Source: Providencia stuartii (lineage in GTDB: Bacteria; Pseudomonadota; Gammaproteobacteria; Enterobacterales; Enterobacteriaceae). From it: a stretch of 64,000 nucleotides of DNA. Both the position numbers and the translations under genes were made by a program. The stretch covers positions 1 to 64,000 of the forward strand of contig UGUC01000002.1 of the NCBI GenBank assembly GCA_900455155.1, read 5' to 3'. The notes under the pieces are model-generated. The model did not search any database. It worked only from the letters and a program-made list of their open reading frames with translations, and was not told where the DNA came from. Of this stretch, positions 33,638 through 45,423 are shown piece by piece; positions within the stretch are counted from its first letter, which is position 1, and the number at the start of each line of letters is the position of its first letter.

Positions 33638-34123
33638 ATGGAAATTCGAATAGTGAAAGGAGAGAAAGGCTTCACGCTCATTGAGCTTTTAGTGGTGTTA
33701 TTTATTTGTTCTTTAGCTTTGTTACCCGCGTTATATAACTGGCAGCAACAACAGCAAAAGTTACGCTTAATTGATGCTGCACGGCAGGTTACCGTATTTA
33801 TTTACCGTCATTTGATGGAGAGTGTTTATTTAAATCGACATCGCATTTTATCGATAGCACTCTCTCAAGGAGAATGGACGTTAAGCATCAAAGAGGCCGG
33901 AGCTAGAAAATCCATTGCAGCATTAGCATCGACCCAATTTGAAGGCATTGAAATTAAAACGGCTTCTCGTTTATCTGTTGATTTTTATGGGAAGCAAGGG
34001 ACTAGCCACTCTTTTCGTCTTGAATTGAAAAATGATTTTGGGCAGATCACGGTATTCATGTCAGCGATGGGGCGGATCAGGGTGTGTAGCAATGATAAAC
34101 TGACTGGAATTCCGCGTTGTTGA
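33638..34123 (+). CDS. ppdA: prepilin peptidase-dependent pseudopilin PpdA
   Basis: Type IV pilin-like protein, 161 residues. A short basic leader ends in the prepilin-peptidase site KGFTLIELLVVLF (cut after Gly, Glu at +5), then a hydrophobic helix. It is the first of four minor pseudopilin genes (ppdA-ppdB-ygdB-ppdC) upstream of recC, as in E. coli. The function of this set is poorly known; such minor pilins prime pseudopilus assembly. Confidence 0.9.
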   Translation: MEIRIVKGEKGFTLIELLVVLFICSLALLPALYNWQQQQQKLRLIDAARQVTVFIYRHLMESVYLNRHRILSIALSQGEWTLSIKEAGARKSIAALASTQFEGIEIKTASRLSVDFYGKQGTSHSFRLELKNDFGQITVFMSAMGRIRVCSNDKLTGIPRC

Positions 34124-34132
34124 GTTTCTCTT

Positions 34133-34721
34133 ATGAAAATCAATGAACAACACGGTTTTTCCTTAGTTGAAACATTGATAGCAATGGCTATCAGTAGCTT
34201 AGTTTGTCTTGCTGCCATTGCTGTTCTCCCGAATTTGTTTAAACAGACTCACCAATCTTATATTCAGTATCAGGTGGATAGGGAGGTTAGGCAGGTGCTT
34301 ATTAATATGGAAAAAGGATTTTAGGCGTATTGGCTATTGTAGTAGTTTCTCTTGCCAAGGAGAGCCTATCAAGATCGGTGCTAAATTTTTAGGTCGTCAC
34401 CCTAATTCCTGCATTATTTTCGCTTACGACCAAAATTTATCAGGTACATGGAGACCTGTCAGAGGCAGAAATAAGGAGTCTGATTTTTTTGGTTACCGGC
34501 TCAATGATAGAAAATTAGAGTCAAACCGTAATGTGATGGATTGTGATGGCAATCGGTGGTTATCCTTGTTTGACCCCTTAATGATTAAAGTGAATTCAAT
34601 GAGATTTACTTGGGATCAATCACAATCAATACTTGAAATGAGCCTTGATATTGAAAGCCCTCATTTGCCTCACAAAGTGCTGCATTATCGTACCGCTGTT
34701 TTGCTGAGAAACTTACGATGA
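34133..34721 (+). CDS. ppdB: prepilin peptidase-dependent pseudopilin PpdB (one frameshift)
   Basis: Pseudopilin with the leader motif GFSLVETLIAMA (Glu at +5). The frame breaks at 34316-34317: one G too many after MEK; removing it gives NMEKDFRRIGYCSS and a continuous product of about 195 residues. The remainder holds CIIFAYDQNL and DCDGNRWLSL. The end overlaps the ygdB start by 4 nt. Likely sequence error. Confidence 0.87.
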
Positions 34722-35161
34722 GGCGAGTTGGGGAGCAAAGAGGAAACATTGCGTTAGTCATGGTCATTGTGTTGATGACTATGGGGTTATTATTATTAAA
34801 AACCTTACATTTTTATCAAGATAATGCCCGTGATGAGTTTTTTCGTGAAAAAAACTATATCGAAGCTTTTAACCAAGCAGAATCAGCGCTAGCGTGGGGG
34901 TTAAAGCAATCTTGGCGGTTAACGACGTACAGAGGGGCAAATTGGCAATGCCAACGACCACCAACTCAAACGTGGGTGAGCTGTATTAAACATTATAAGA
35001 GTGGGCAGTTTGTTTTATCGGGCAAAGGTCTATATAAAGGGCGGCACTATGTGACGGTTTATCGTTGGGTCGCGCCTATCTCTAAAACCCAAAAAGTCAG
35101 GCCACGTATAAAAGGTTGGTTGGATTATTGCCCTGTTAATCAAAAAGGATTTTGTTCATGA
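34718..35161 (+). CDS. ygdB: pseudopilin-like protein YgdB
   Basis: A 147-residue protein with an N-terminal hydrophobic segment (NIALVMVIVLMTMGLLLLKTL) preceded by RGN; the class lacks the full Glu+5 type IV motif, like the PilX/GspK group. ATGA overlaps exist with ppdB before and ppdC after. Cysteines near the end (DYCPVNQKGFCS) may form a disulfide. The role is known only through its place in the ppdAB-ygdB-ppdC cluster. Confidence 0.82.
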   Translation: MRRVGEQRGNIALVMVIVLMTMGLLLLKTLHFYQDNARDEFFREKNYIEAFNQAESALAWGLKQSWRLTTYRGANWQCQRPPTQTWVSCIKHYKSGQFVLSGKGLYKGRHYVTVYRWVAPISKTQKVRPRIKGWLDYCPVNQKGFCS

Positions 35162-35535
35162 GGTCGCCCACCAGTCAACAGGAAGGTTTCGCATTAATAG
35201 AATCAATGATCGCCCTCGTTGTTTTTGCTATTTTGTTAATTGCTCTGTTAAACTACAGCCAATATATTACCTTGAATTTCAATTGGATATTTCATAATTC
35301 AATAGCATTAAGAGAGTTACAGAGCAATTTGGAACGCACAACGGTGGGTGTGGTGCCCATCCCTGAAAATTCAGGGGGTATGTACCCCGATTGGCAGCTA
35401 AGCTCACAGACATTCACCGTATTAGATGGTTGTCGTGATATCAAAGTAACCCTATCAACGACTAGGCAAGCACTTTCTCTAAACCGCTGGTTTTGTAGAA
35501 CAGGAGATAACAATGTTTCAGGTTTATCATTCTAA
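35158..35535 (+). CDS. ppdC: prepilin peptidase-dependent pseudopilin PpdC
   Basis: Pseudopilin of 125 residues from the ATG at 35158 (MRSPTSQQ). The leader site is EGFALIESMIALVVF with Glu at +5. Two cysteines (DGCRDIK, RWFCRTG) lie near the C-terminus. The start overlaps the ygdB stop by 4 nt, and the end overlaps the recC start by 23 nt, so recC may be translationally coupled to this set. Confidence 0.87.
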   Translation: MRSPTSQQEGFALIESMIALVVFAILLIALLNYSQYITLNFNWIFHNSIALRELQSNLERTTVGVVPIPENSGGMYPDWQLSSQTFTVLDGCRDIKVTLSTTRQALSLNRWFCRTGDNNVSGLSF

Positions 35536-38500
35536 TCAGTTAGAGCTGTTAAAGGAACTGATAGCTCACTTAATGGAGAATGAGCCTCTTTCTCACCCGT
35601 TCGAACAAGAGATAATCTTGGTACAAAGCCCCGGTATGTCTCAATGGTTACAGATAGAATTAGCAAAACGCTTCGGAATAGCAGCGAATATTTATTATCC
35701 ATTACCGGCAACCTTTATTTGGGATATGTTTCGACGGGTATTACCGGATATACCAAAAGAGAGCGCTTACACTAAGCAGGCGATGACATGGAAGTTGATG
35801 AAAATCTTACCTGAAGTGATCGATGAAGATGAATTTGAGCCACTACGCCATTACCTTCATAATGACTTAGATAAACGTAAGCTACATCAACTTGCTGGGC
35901 GTGTCGCGGATCTATTTGACCAATATTTAGTATATCGGCCTCAGTGGATTGAAAAATGGCAACAAAATGAGCTTATTGATGGTTTAGGAACCAATCAGCT
36001 ATGGCAGAAACGGTTATGGCTGCGGTTAGTTGCTTATACTGACTCACTTGGGCAATCCCCATGGCACCGAGCGAATCTTTATCAGAGCTTTATCGATAAA
36101 TTGTCCACCACTCAGGGCGTACGAGATGCTCTACCAAAACGCATTTTTATTTGCGGTATCTCTTCATTACCACCTGTTTACCTGCAAGCATTGAATGCCA
36201 TTGCAGAACACACAGATATCCATTTAATGTTTACTAACCCTTGCCGCTACTATTGGGGGGATATCCATAGCCACGCTTTTCTCGCAAAAACTTCAAAAAA
36301 GAAAACTGCATCATTATATTGATAAGCATGAAATATCACGTTTTAAAATAGATGAGCATGCTCAAGGGTTATTTAATGCAGAGGGAGAGCAAGAGTTAGC
36401 GAACCCACTGCTGGCATCATGGGGAAAATTGGGGAGAGATAACCTCTATTTTATTTCACAAATCGATGGTGCAAATGAAATTTCAGCATTTGTGGATACC
36501 GCTCGTAGTTGTTTACTAGAGCATTTGCAGCAAGACATTTTAGATCTCGAAAACCATGCTCAGCTAGGAACCACATTAACGGATTACAATACAAGTCAAA
36601 ATAAGCGAGTATTAACCTTATCTGATCAATCCGTCACATTTCATTCTTGCCACAGTGCTCAAAGGGAAGTGGAAGTTTTACAAGACAAATTATTGGCGCT
36701 GTTTGAACAAGACCCCTCATTGACCCCGAGGGATATCATTGTGATGGTTTCGGATATTGATAGTTATACTCCATTTATCCAAGCCGTCTTTGGTAATACC
36801 GCGTCTAAGCGATATATCCCGTTTTCTATTTCAGATAGAAAAGCCTTACAAGCACACCCAATCTTACAGGCATTTATACTGTTACTCGACCTGCCTCAAA
36901 GCCGTTTTTCAACGGAGCAAGTACTCACATTACTTGAGGTCTCTGCTTTTGCTGCACGCTTTGATATTGATGAAAGGGAATTAGGCTTGTTACGCAGGTG
37001 GGTTAATGAATCAGGTATCCGCTGGGGATTGGATGATGATAACGTTCGCGCTTTATCGCTTCCAGTGATAGGGCAAAATACCTGGGAGTTTGGTTTAAGT
37101 CGCATGCTGTTAGGTTATGCGATGGACAGTCGATATGGCCCTTGGCATGATGTTTTACCGTATGATGAAAGTAGTGGTTTAGCTGCTCAATTAGCAGGTA
37201 AACTCGCTTTATTAGTGAATACACTAAAAGAATGGCGAACCTTACTAGACATTGAAAGAACTCTTGATGAGTGGAAAGAGGTTTGCCAGCAGCTAATTGA
37301 CAGCTTCTTTCACGTTGACGGAGATGCCTGAGTTAGTACTTACTCTTGTTACAGAGCAGTGGCATAAAATTATCCAAAATGCGCAGGGCTCTGGCTATGA
37401 TGAACAGGTGCCTTTACGCTTAATTCGGGATGAATTGGCAGTCTGTTTTGATGAAGAGAAGATCAGCCAACGCTTTTTAGCGGGAGCTATCAATTTTTGT
37501 ACACTAATGCCTATGCGTTCAGTGCCCTTTAAGGTGGTCTGCTTGCTAGGCATGAATGATGGTATCTATCCTCGAACAATTCCGCCATTAGGGTTCGATT
37601 TAATGGCAGAAAAACCAGCTAGAGGGGATAGGAAGCGTAGGGATGATGACCGTTATCTGTTTTTGGAAGCATTGAATTCAGCTGCACAACAGCTCTATAT
37701 CAGTTATATCGGCTTATCTATCCAGGATAATCAGGTGTGTAACCCATCGGTATTGGTTACCGAGTTGTTAGATTATATTTGCCAGAGTTTCTGTCTGGAA
37801 GGCGATGAAGCCCTTAATATTGATGACAGCGCGATAAAATTAAAAGAGCATTTGGTGTTCCAACACAATAGAGTGCCATTTGCGAAAGAAAACTTTATAG
37901 CTAATTCACCCTATCAAAGCTTTGCGAGTGAGTGGTTACCAGCGGCCAAAACAACTTTTCAAGGGAACAAATCATTTATCTCTACCTTGGATGAACGAGA
38001 GCCAGTGACCGATATTTCGATTGAACAACTGTTACGCTTCTATCGGCACCCAATTAGGGCTTTTTTCCAGCAGCGCTTAAAAATTCATTTTACGATTGAA
38101 GAAACAGAGCTACCAGAAGATGAACCTTTTATTCTGGATAGGTTACAGCGCTATAAAGTGAATGAGCGACTTTTAGCCTTACTCATTAAAGATGAGAATC
38201 CGGCACCTTTATATCAGGCATTAAGGGCGGCGGGGCAGCTACCTGCAAAACAATTTGGTCAGCTTTTTTGGGAGCAGCAAGTTAAGGATATTGCGCCACT
38301 TGCGGAGAAGATTAAAGAGCAGAATGCACAACTATTTGATCACGTTATTGATATTCAAATTAATGGCATCAAAATTAATGGGGTATTAAAGAATATTCAT
38401 GAAAAAGGGGTGTTGCGCTATCGGCCTGCCTATTTAACCGCAAATGATGGCGTTCAGCTGTGGGTTGAACACTTATTATTTAATTTTGCTATCGCTGAAG

Positions 38501-38889
38501 GTGAGAGTATCGCGTTTGGTAGAGAGAATAGCATTTGGCACTTTTCTAGTGTAAAACAAGACGATGCGAAAAAATACTTAGAGCAATTAATCACAGGTTA
38601 CTGTGATGGGCTAAATTCACCACTATTATTGTTAAATCAAAGCGGTTGGAACTGGTTGTCCGCTTGCTTTGATAAAAAGAGCAAACAGTATGACTTTGTT
38701 TCTGAGGAGATTCAGCAAAAAGCACTGTCCGCATTAATGCAAAGTCTTCAAGGTTCTTCAATGAAAAGAGGTGAAATGGAAGACGATTATGTTTTACGAG
38801 TTTGTAGAAACATCGATCAGAACTTAATTCAGGCGCTGTTGGAAAATACTCAGCGTTACCTTCTGCCAATGGCAGAACATTTAAAATAA
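35513..38889 (+). CDS. recC: exodeoxyribonuclease V subunit gamma (two frameshifts)
   Basis: RecC holds the RecBCD complex together and scans for the Chi site; it is a defunct helicase/nuclease fold. The reconstructed length is about 1125 residues, as in E. coli. It starts MFQVYHSNQLELL; blocks VQSPGMSQWLQIELAK and PFKVVCLLGMNDGIYPR are typical. Breaks at 36296-36300 (5 A for 4) and 37308-37310 (TTT for TT); repair gives FLAKLQKRKLHHYIDK and DSFFTLTEMPEL. Followed by ptrA after 18 nt. Confidence 0.94.
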
Positions 38890-38907
38890 AAAGGGGAGCA
38901 TTAAAGG

Positions 38908-41806
38908 ATGCTACGTTTATCCAAAAGTATCGCTCAATTTTTCTTGTTGTTGGCCTTAGTGGCTTGGGGGGGAGCGGTAGCCGCACAACCCCTTTGGCAA
39001 GTTTTACCTGAGACTATCAATAAGAGTGAAAATGACCCAAGAACTTATCAAGCCATCAAGTTAAATAATGGCATGGTTGTTCTATTGGTGTCCGATCCTA
39101 AAGCGACAAAGTCATTAGCGGCGGTATCCATTCCTGTTGGAAGTCTAGAAAATCCAGATAGTCAATTGGGGTTAGCGCACTATTTAGAACACATGGTGTT
39201 GATGGGATCTAAAAAATATCCAGAACCAAGCAGTTTGTCTGAGTTTTTGCAAAAACACGGTGGTAGTCATAATGCAAGTACTGCCGCTCATCGTACTGCT
39301 TATTATTTGGAAGTTGAAAATAGTGCACTTCAACAAGCAACCGATCGATTGGCTGATGCATTGGCAGATCCATTGCTCGACCCAACTAATGCAGACAGAG
39401 AGCGTAATGCGGTCAATGCTGAACTGACGATGGCGCGCTCCCGTGATGGCATGCGGTTATGGCAGGTTCGTTCGGAAACGTTAAATCCTCAGCATCCGAA
39501 CTCACGTTTTTCCGGTGGGAACTTAGAGACGCTACAAGATAAACCGAACAGTAAATTACAAGCAGAGCTGGTGGGTTTTTATAAGCAATACTACTCTGCA
39601 AATTTGATGAATGGTGTGCTTTATGGCGACCAGTCTATAGAGTCATTGGCAAAAATAGCAGCAGAAACCTTTGGACGCATCCCAGATCGTCAAGTCACTG
39701 CACCATCGACAGATGTGCCAGCCGTTACAGATAACGAAAAGGGGATCATCATTCACTATGTTCCCGCTCAGCCACAAAAAGCAATTCAGCTTGAGTTTAG
39801 CATAAAAAACAATATGGCTGACTTTCGTAGTAAAAGTGATGAGTATATTGGTTACCTAATTGGGAATCGCAGCCCAGGTACGCTTGCTGATTGGTTAATA
39901 TCTCAAGGGCTTGCCGAAGGGATCAGTGCGTCATCAACACCAAATGCAGATCGCAATGATGGTGTTTTCTCAATTTATATTACGTTAACCGATAAAGGGT
40001 TAGCAGAGCGCGATCAGATTATTGCGGCTGTTTTCTCTTATATCGATTTACTGAAAAAAGACGGTATTAATAAAAATTATTTTGAAGAAATTGCCAATGT
40101 ACTGAATCTCTCTTTTCGTTATGGCTCCATTGTCAGAGATATGAATTACATTGAGTGGTTATCAGACCAAATGATCAATGTACCAGTGAAGCATGTACTG
40201 GACTCAGATTATATTGCTGACAAGTATGATCCTGCTGCCATTAAGGCTCGTCTATCTGAATTAACGGCAAAAGATGCGAGGATTTGGTTTATTAGCCCGG
40301 ATGAGCCTCATAACAAAAAAGCTTACTTTGTGAATGCACCTTATCAGGTTGATAAAATTACAGAAAAGCAGTTAGCACAATGGGATAAATTGGAATCTAA
40401 AATGAAATTTAGATTGCCTGAATTAAACCCATACATTCCTGATAACTTGTCATTAATTAAGGTTGATAAGACATATAAGCACCCAGAGCTTATCTATCAA
40501 ACAGATAACACTCGAGTGCTCTATATGCCTAGCCAATATTTCGCGGACGAACCGAAGGCAACAATTAATTTATCTCTTAGAACGAAAGAGGGGATGCAGG
40601 ATGCTAAATCGCAAGTGACAGGCGCGTTACTGCAATATATCGCTTCTTTAAAAATGGATGAATTGCAATACCAAGCATCCGTTGCTGGGATGTCTGTTTC
40701 TGTTTCCCAAGGACTTGGCTTACAGTTTAATGCGAGTGGTTATACACAGCATTTACCTGAGTTGTTTTTATCAATGACCAAGCTTTATGTCAGCTTTGAA
40801 CCTACCGAAAGGGAACTGGCTCAGGCGAAATCTTGGTATCAGGAGCAAATTAAAGTTGCTAATAATGCCAAAGCTTATGAATTAGCGATGCAACCACTGC
40901 GTCGTATCGATACCGTACCTTATTTTGAGCAAGAAGAACGGTTATCAGTGCTTGATAGCATTTCGCTAAAAAGATATTACAGATTATCGTAGCAAAGTTG
41001 TGGATAGTGCAGCGCTACAGGCGATGGTTATTGGTAATTTAACCGATAAACAAAGCGTGAAAGTGATCCAAGATGCCCAGAAGTTACTTAAGAGCAAAGG
41101 AACAAATTGGTGGCGTGGTGATATCGTCGTTGTTGATAAACCATATTTAGCGGATTTCCATCACCAAGCTCAAAGTACAGATAACGCTTTGGCAGAGATA
41201 TTTATCCCTGAAGGCTATAGCCGTATTGAAGGGGCGGTATTGTCTGGCCTTCTGTCTAATATCATTCAGCCTTGGTTCTACGATCAACTAAGAACAAATG
41301 AGCAACTTGGGTATGCGGTTTTTGCTTTCAAAGTTGGGTTAGGTGACCAGTGGGGAATTGGTTTCTTATTGCAAAGTAACGCAAAAACACCGGACTACTT
41401 GAACTCTCGTTACCAAGAGTTTTATCAAGTTGCACTCGATAAGCTGAACAAACTACCAGCCCAAGAGTTTGAACAGTATAAACAATCGATTATTACTGAA
41501 ATGAAACAACCTCCACAAACTTTCTATGAAGAGGTTGGACGTTATTCTTCAGACTTTAACCGCAATATTTTTACGTTCGATACCCGAGAGAAAGTACTCG
41601 CGTTATTTGAGAAAGTGACTCAGCAGCAAGTGATTGAGTACTACCAAAAAGCGGTGATGAAACGTCAAGGGTTAGCGTTGGCATCTCAAGTTATTGGTCA
41701 AGATGTCAATGAAAAAACAGGATATGCACCACTAAAAGGCTGGGTGTTCTATCCGAATGCGTCAGAATTTCAAAAAATCTTGCCAGTTAAGGAAGATGCG
41801 AAGTGA
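38908..41806 (+). CDS. ptrA: protease III (pitrilysin; one frameshift)
   Basis: Periplasmic zinc metalloprotease of the M16 family. It has a signal peptide (about residues 1-30, ending AVAA). The inverted zinc motif HYLEH is in LAHYLEHMVLMG, and the third ligand Glu is in ERNAVNAELTMAR. The frame is interrupted near 40981: one inserted A; removing it gives RYYDYRSKVVDSAALQ. The reconstructed length is about 965 residues, matching E. coli. It lies between recC and recB as usual, and its stop overlaps the recB GTG. Confidence 0.94.
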
Positions 41807-44800
41807 GTAAAATGCAGATAAGTTCCCAATTGTTAGATGCTTTTTCGTTACCATTACAAGGCCAACGGTTAATTGAAGCCTCTGCGGGTACAGGCAAAAC
41901 CTATACGATAGGGATACTCTATCTGCGTTTACTATTAGGGTTAGGGGGGGAGAATGCTTTCCCCCGACCTCTTACAGTTGAAGAAATTCTCGTAGTGACA
42001 TTTACAGAAGCCGCAACTAATGAATTACGAGGGCGTATACGTGAGCGAATTCATAAAATGCGCCTTGCTTGTATCCGTGATGGGGTCGGTTTCGAAAAAG
42101 AGCCGGAATATTTAGAGCTACTCTCGCAAATTCCAACACCAGAGCAACGTGAGTTTGCCATAAATTGGTTACTTACCGCTGAGCGTCAAATGGATGAAGC
42201 TGCGATTTATACCATTCATGGCTTTTGTCAGAGAATGTTAGTTCACAATGCTTTTGAATCAGGCGTTTTATTTGAACAGACGATGATCCAAGATGAACTT
42301 CCGATTCAAAAGCAAGCTTGTGCTGATTTTTGGCGGCGTCATTTCTATCCACTCGATTATTCAATGGCAAAAGTTGTTTTGTCACAATGGAATAGTCCGG
42401 AAGCATTACTGGCGGATATTAAGCCTTTTTTACAAGGTGATATGCCATACATAGTTAATGAAACGCCAAATAAAGAAACCTTTGAAGAGCGTCACCAGCG
42501 TTTAATCGAACTCATTACTCAAGTGAAGTCTTTATGGCTAGCAGGGTGCTCTGAGATTGAAAAACGGATTGTTAGCTCAGATGTTGATAAACGTAGTTAT
42601 AGCTCGCGCTTTTTACCGAGCTGGTTAGATAAAATGGCACGCTGGGCAGAGGAAGAAACACAAGATTACCAACTACCAAAAGAAATTATTCGGTTTTCGC
42701 AAGCTGCCTTACATGATAAATCGAAAAGTGGCTCAGGCCCTGAGCACGAGGTATTCGCGCTCATTGATGAACTTCTTTCGCAATCCCTAACCATTAAAGA
42801 TCTGATTATTCCCGTTGCCATAACAGAAGTTAGGCAAAACATTGCCCGAGAAAAACACAGTAGAGGCGAAATGGGGTTTGATGATTTGCTCACTCGCTTA
42901 GATAACGCATTAAAAAAGCAGGGCGGAGATTACTTAGCTAAAGCCATTAGCCAGCGTTTCCCTGTTGCGATGATTGATGAGTTTCAGGATACCGACCCTC
43001 AACAATATCGTATTTTTCAGCGGATTTATCATGAGGTTGAAAATAGTGCATTGTTATTTATTGGTGACCCTAAACAAGCTATTTATGCGTTTCGCGGCGC
43101 TGATATTTTTACTTACATTGCAGCGAAAAAGCAGGTTAGTGCTCACTATACACTAGAAACTAACCATCGCTCCTCCGAGCAAATGGTTGAAGCTGTTAAC
43201 CGTATTTTTAGCCATTGCGAAAAACCTTTTATTTTTGAGCAGATCCCATTTAACCCTGTCAACTTTGCAGCCAAAAATGCGGGCAAGATATTAAAGCATC
43301 ATGGTCAAGCAGTAAAAGCGCTAACATTTTGGCAAATTGATGCAGAAGCGGTTTCTATTGCTGATTATGAGCAAACAATGGCATCACAATGCGCCGCACA
43401 GATCAGTCAATGGTTACAAGGGGGAGCTGAGGGAACAAGCTTATTTCAGCATAGTGATGGAAAACAACATCCGGTTTCTGCGGCTGATATTACAGTCTTG
43501 GTGAGAAGCCGACGTGAAGCAACACTGATCCGTGATGCGCTCAATCAGTTGGGTATCCCATCTGTCTTCCTATCGAATAGAGAAAGTGTTTTTGCGACCC
43601 AAGAAGCGCGTGACCTTTTATGGATCTTACAAGCGGTACTGTCGCCAGAAAAAGAGCGTATTTTACGTAGTGCACTAGCAACGGGAACTTTAGGGCTAAA
43701 CGCCAAAGAGATTGATGCGCTAAATTACGATGAAAAGGCATGGGAAGCGCTGGTGGATGAGTTTTCTCAATACGCGCTAATTTGGCGTAAGCGCGGGGTT
43801 CTGCCGATGCTTCGGGTTCTGATGGCGGAGCGCCATATTGCAGAATCATTGCTTTCTGCCGTGGAAGGTGAACGTCGTTTAATGGATTTGATGCATATTG
43901 GTGAACTGCTTCAAGAGATGTCTCTTCAATTAGAAGGTGAGCACACATTAGTGCGTTGGTTAACACAGCAAATTGCTCATCCTGATCATCAATCGAACGC
44001 ACAGCAAATGCGTTTAGAAAGTGATAAACACCTAGTTCAAATCAGTACCATCCACAAATCAAAAGGCCTTGAATACAAGATTGTTTGGCTGCCATTTGCG
44101 AGTAATTTTTTACCACAATCAAAGGCGCTGTACCATGACAGGGAGAATTACGGCACTCATTTAGACTTAGATGATAGTGAAGAGAACGTTGCGCTTGCGG
44201 ATGAAGAGCGTTTGGCGGAAGACTTACGGCTACTCTATGTTGCCTTAACACGTGCAATCTATCATTGTAGTGTTGGTATTGCGCCAATAATTAAAGGTAA
44301 CCGCAAGAAAAGTGGTGAAACCGACCTACACTTATCTGCTTTGGGGTATTTAATTCAAAAGGGAGAAGCAGGGGATTTTAGCTTACTCAATAAAGGATTA
44401 GCAGAGCTTGCCGGTACAGCGATTAGTGTGGAGCGCATTGAGTATACAGAATCTATCTCAATGTCTTTTGATCAAGATGATAATGAGTCATTGTCAGCTA
44501 GGGATATTACTCGCTTCTTTGACTACCATTGGAGAGTAACCAGTTATTCAGGGGTTGAGCTATAGCAGTGGTCATAGTGGCAGTGGTAATGAGCAAGCGA
44601 TAAGTGCTGAGCAGCTTGCGACCTCACTGGCACCTAAAATAGATGTGGAAGCTAGCTTAGATGCCACTTTACCAGAAATCGATGAATTTACGTTGACACC
44701 ACATCTGTTTCCCCGCGGAACTGCACCGGGAACTTTTCTTCATGAACTTATGGAAGAAATGGACTTTTCACAAGAGATCCCCCTTGAATGGTTAGTTGAG

Positions 44801-45423
44801 AAATTGCAAGGAGCAGGGTTTGATACCAAATGGGCTGACATGTTACAGGCATGGTTGGCGGCTATTGTGGATGCGCCACTGGCAGATGATGGTTTATGCT
44901 TGTCTGCATTAGCGCCTCAAGATATGTTAGATGAACTACAGTTTTATCTTCCTATTGATAACTTGCTTCAAGCTGAAGATGTTGATCGCATTACTCATCG
45001 ATATGATCCGCTATCTGCGGCTTGCCCTCCGCTTAATTTTGAAAAAGTACAAGGTATTTTAAAAGGGTTTATCGATTTAACGTTTTTATGGAAAGGGAAA
45101 TTTTATCTCCTTGATTATAAATCAAATTACCTCGGTGATGATGCGGCTAGCTATACGCAATCTGCGATGGCTGAAGCGATGATTGACCACCGTTATGATC
45201 TTCAATATCAATTATATTCATTAGCGCTGCATCGTTACCTTAAACAGCGGTTACCTAACTATCAGTATGATGTTCATTTTGGGTGGCGTCTATTACCTCT
45301 TTCTTCGTGGCATTGATCGGGTAGAGTCAAAAAAATGGTATTTTTTATTATCGGCCAGAAAAGGCATTTATCGACGAACTGGACCGACTATTTCGTAACG
45401 CACAAGAGGGAAGTGAGCCATGA
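41803..45423 (+). CDS. recB: exodeoxyribonuclease V subunit beta (three frameshifts)
   Basis: 3'-5' helicase and nuclease subunit of RecBCD. UvrD-type motifs: Walker A EASAGTGKTYTI, motif II DEFQDTDPQQY, GDPKQAIYAFRGAD, and VALTRAIYH. The C-terminal nuclease has LLDYKSNYLGDD. Breaks at 44551-44554 (GGGG for GGG), 45281-45283 (GGG for GG) and 45329-45335 (7 A for 6); repair gives TSYSGLSYSSGH, HFGGVYYLFLRGIDR and SKNGIFYYRPEKAF, ending at 45423. The start is GTG 41803 or ATG 41812. Confidence 0.94.

Noticed and set aside
35513..45423. Programmed frameshifting or decay of recC, ptrA and recB
   Set aside because: The breaks are single-base insertions at different run types and lack slippery heptamers with downstream structure. 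Both sides of each break are well conserved, and recD is intact, so sequence error is the simpler reading.
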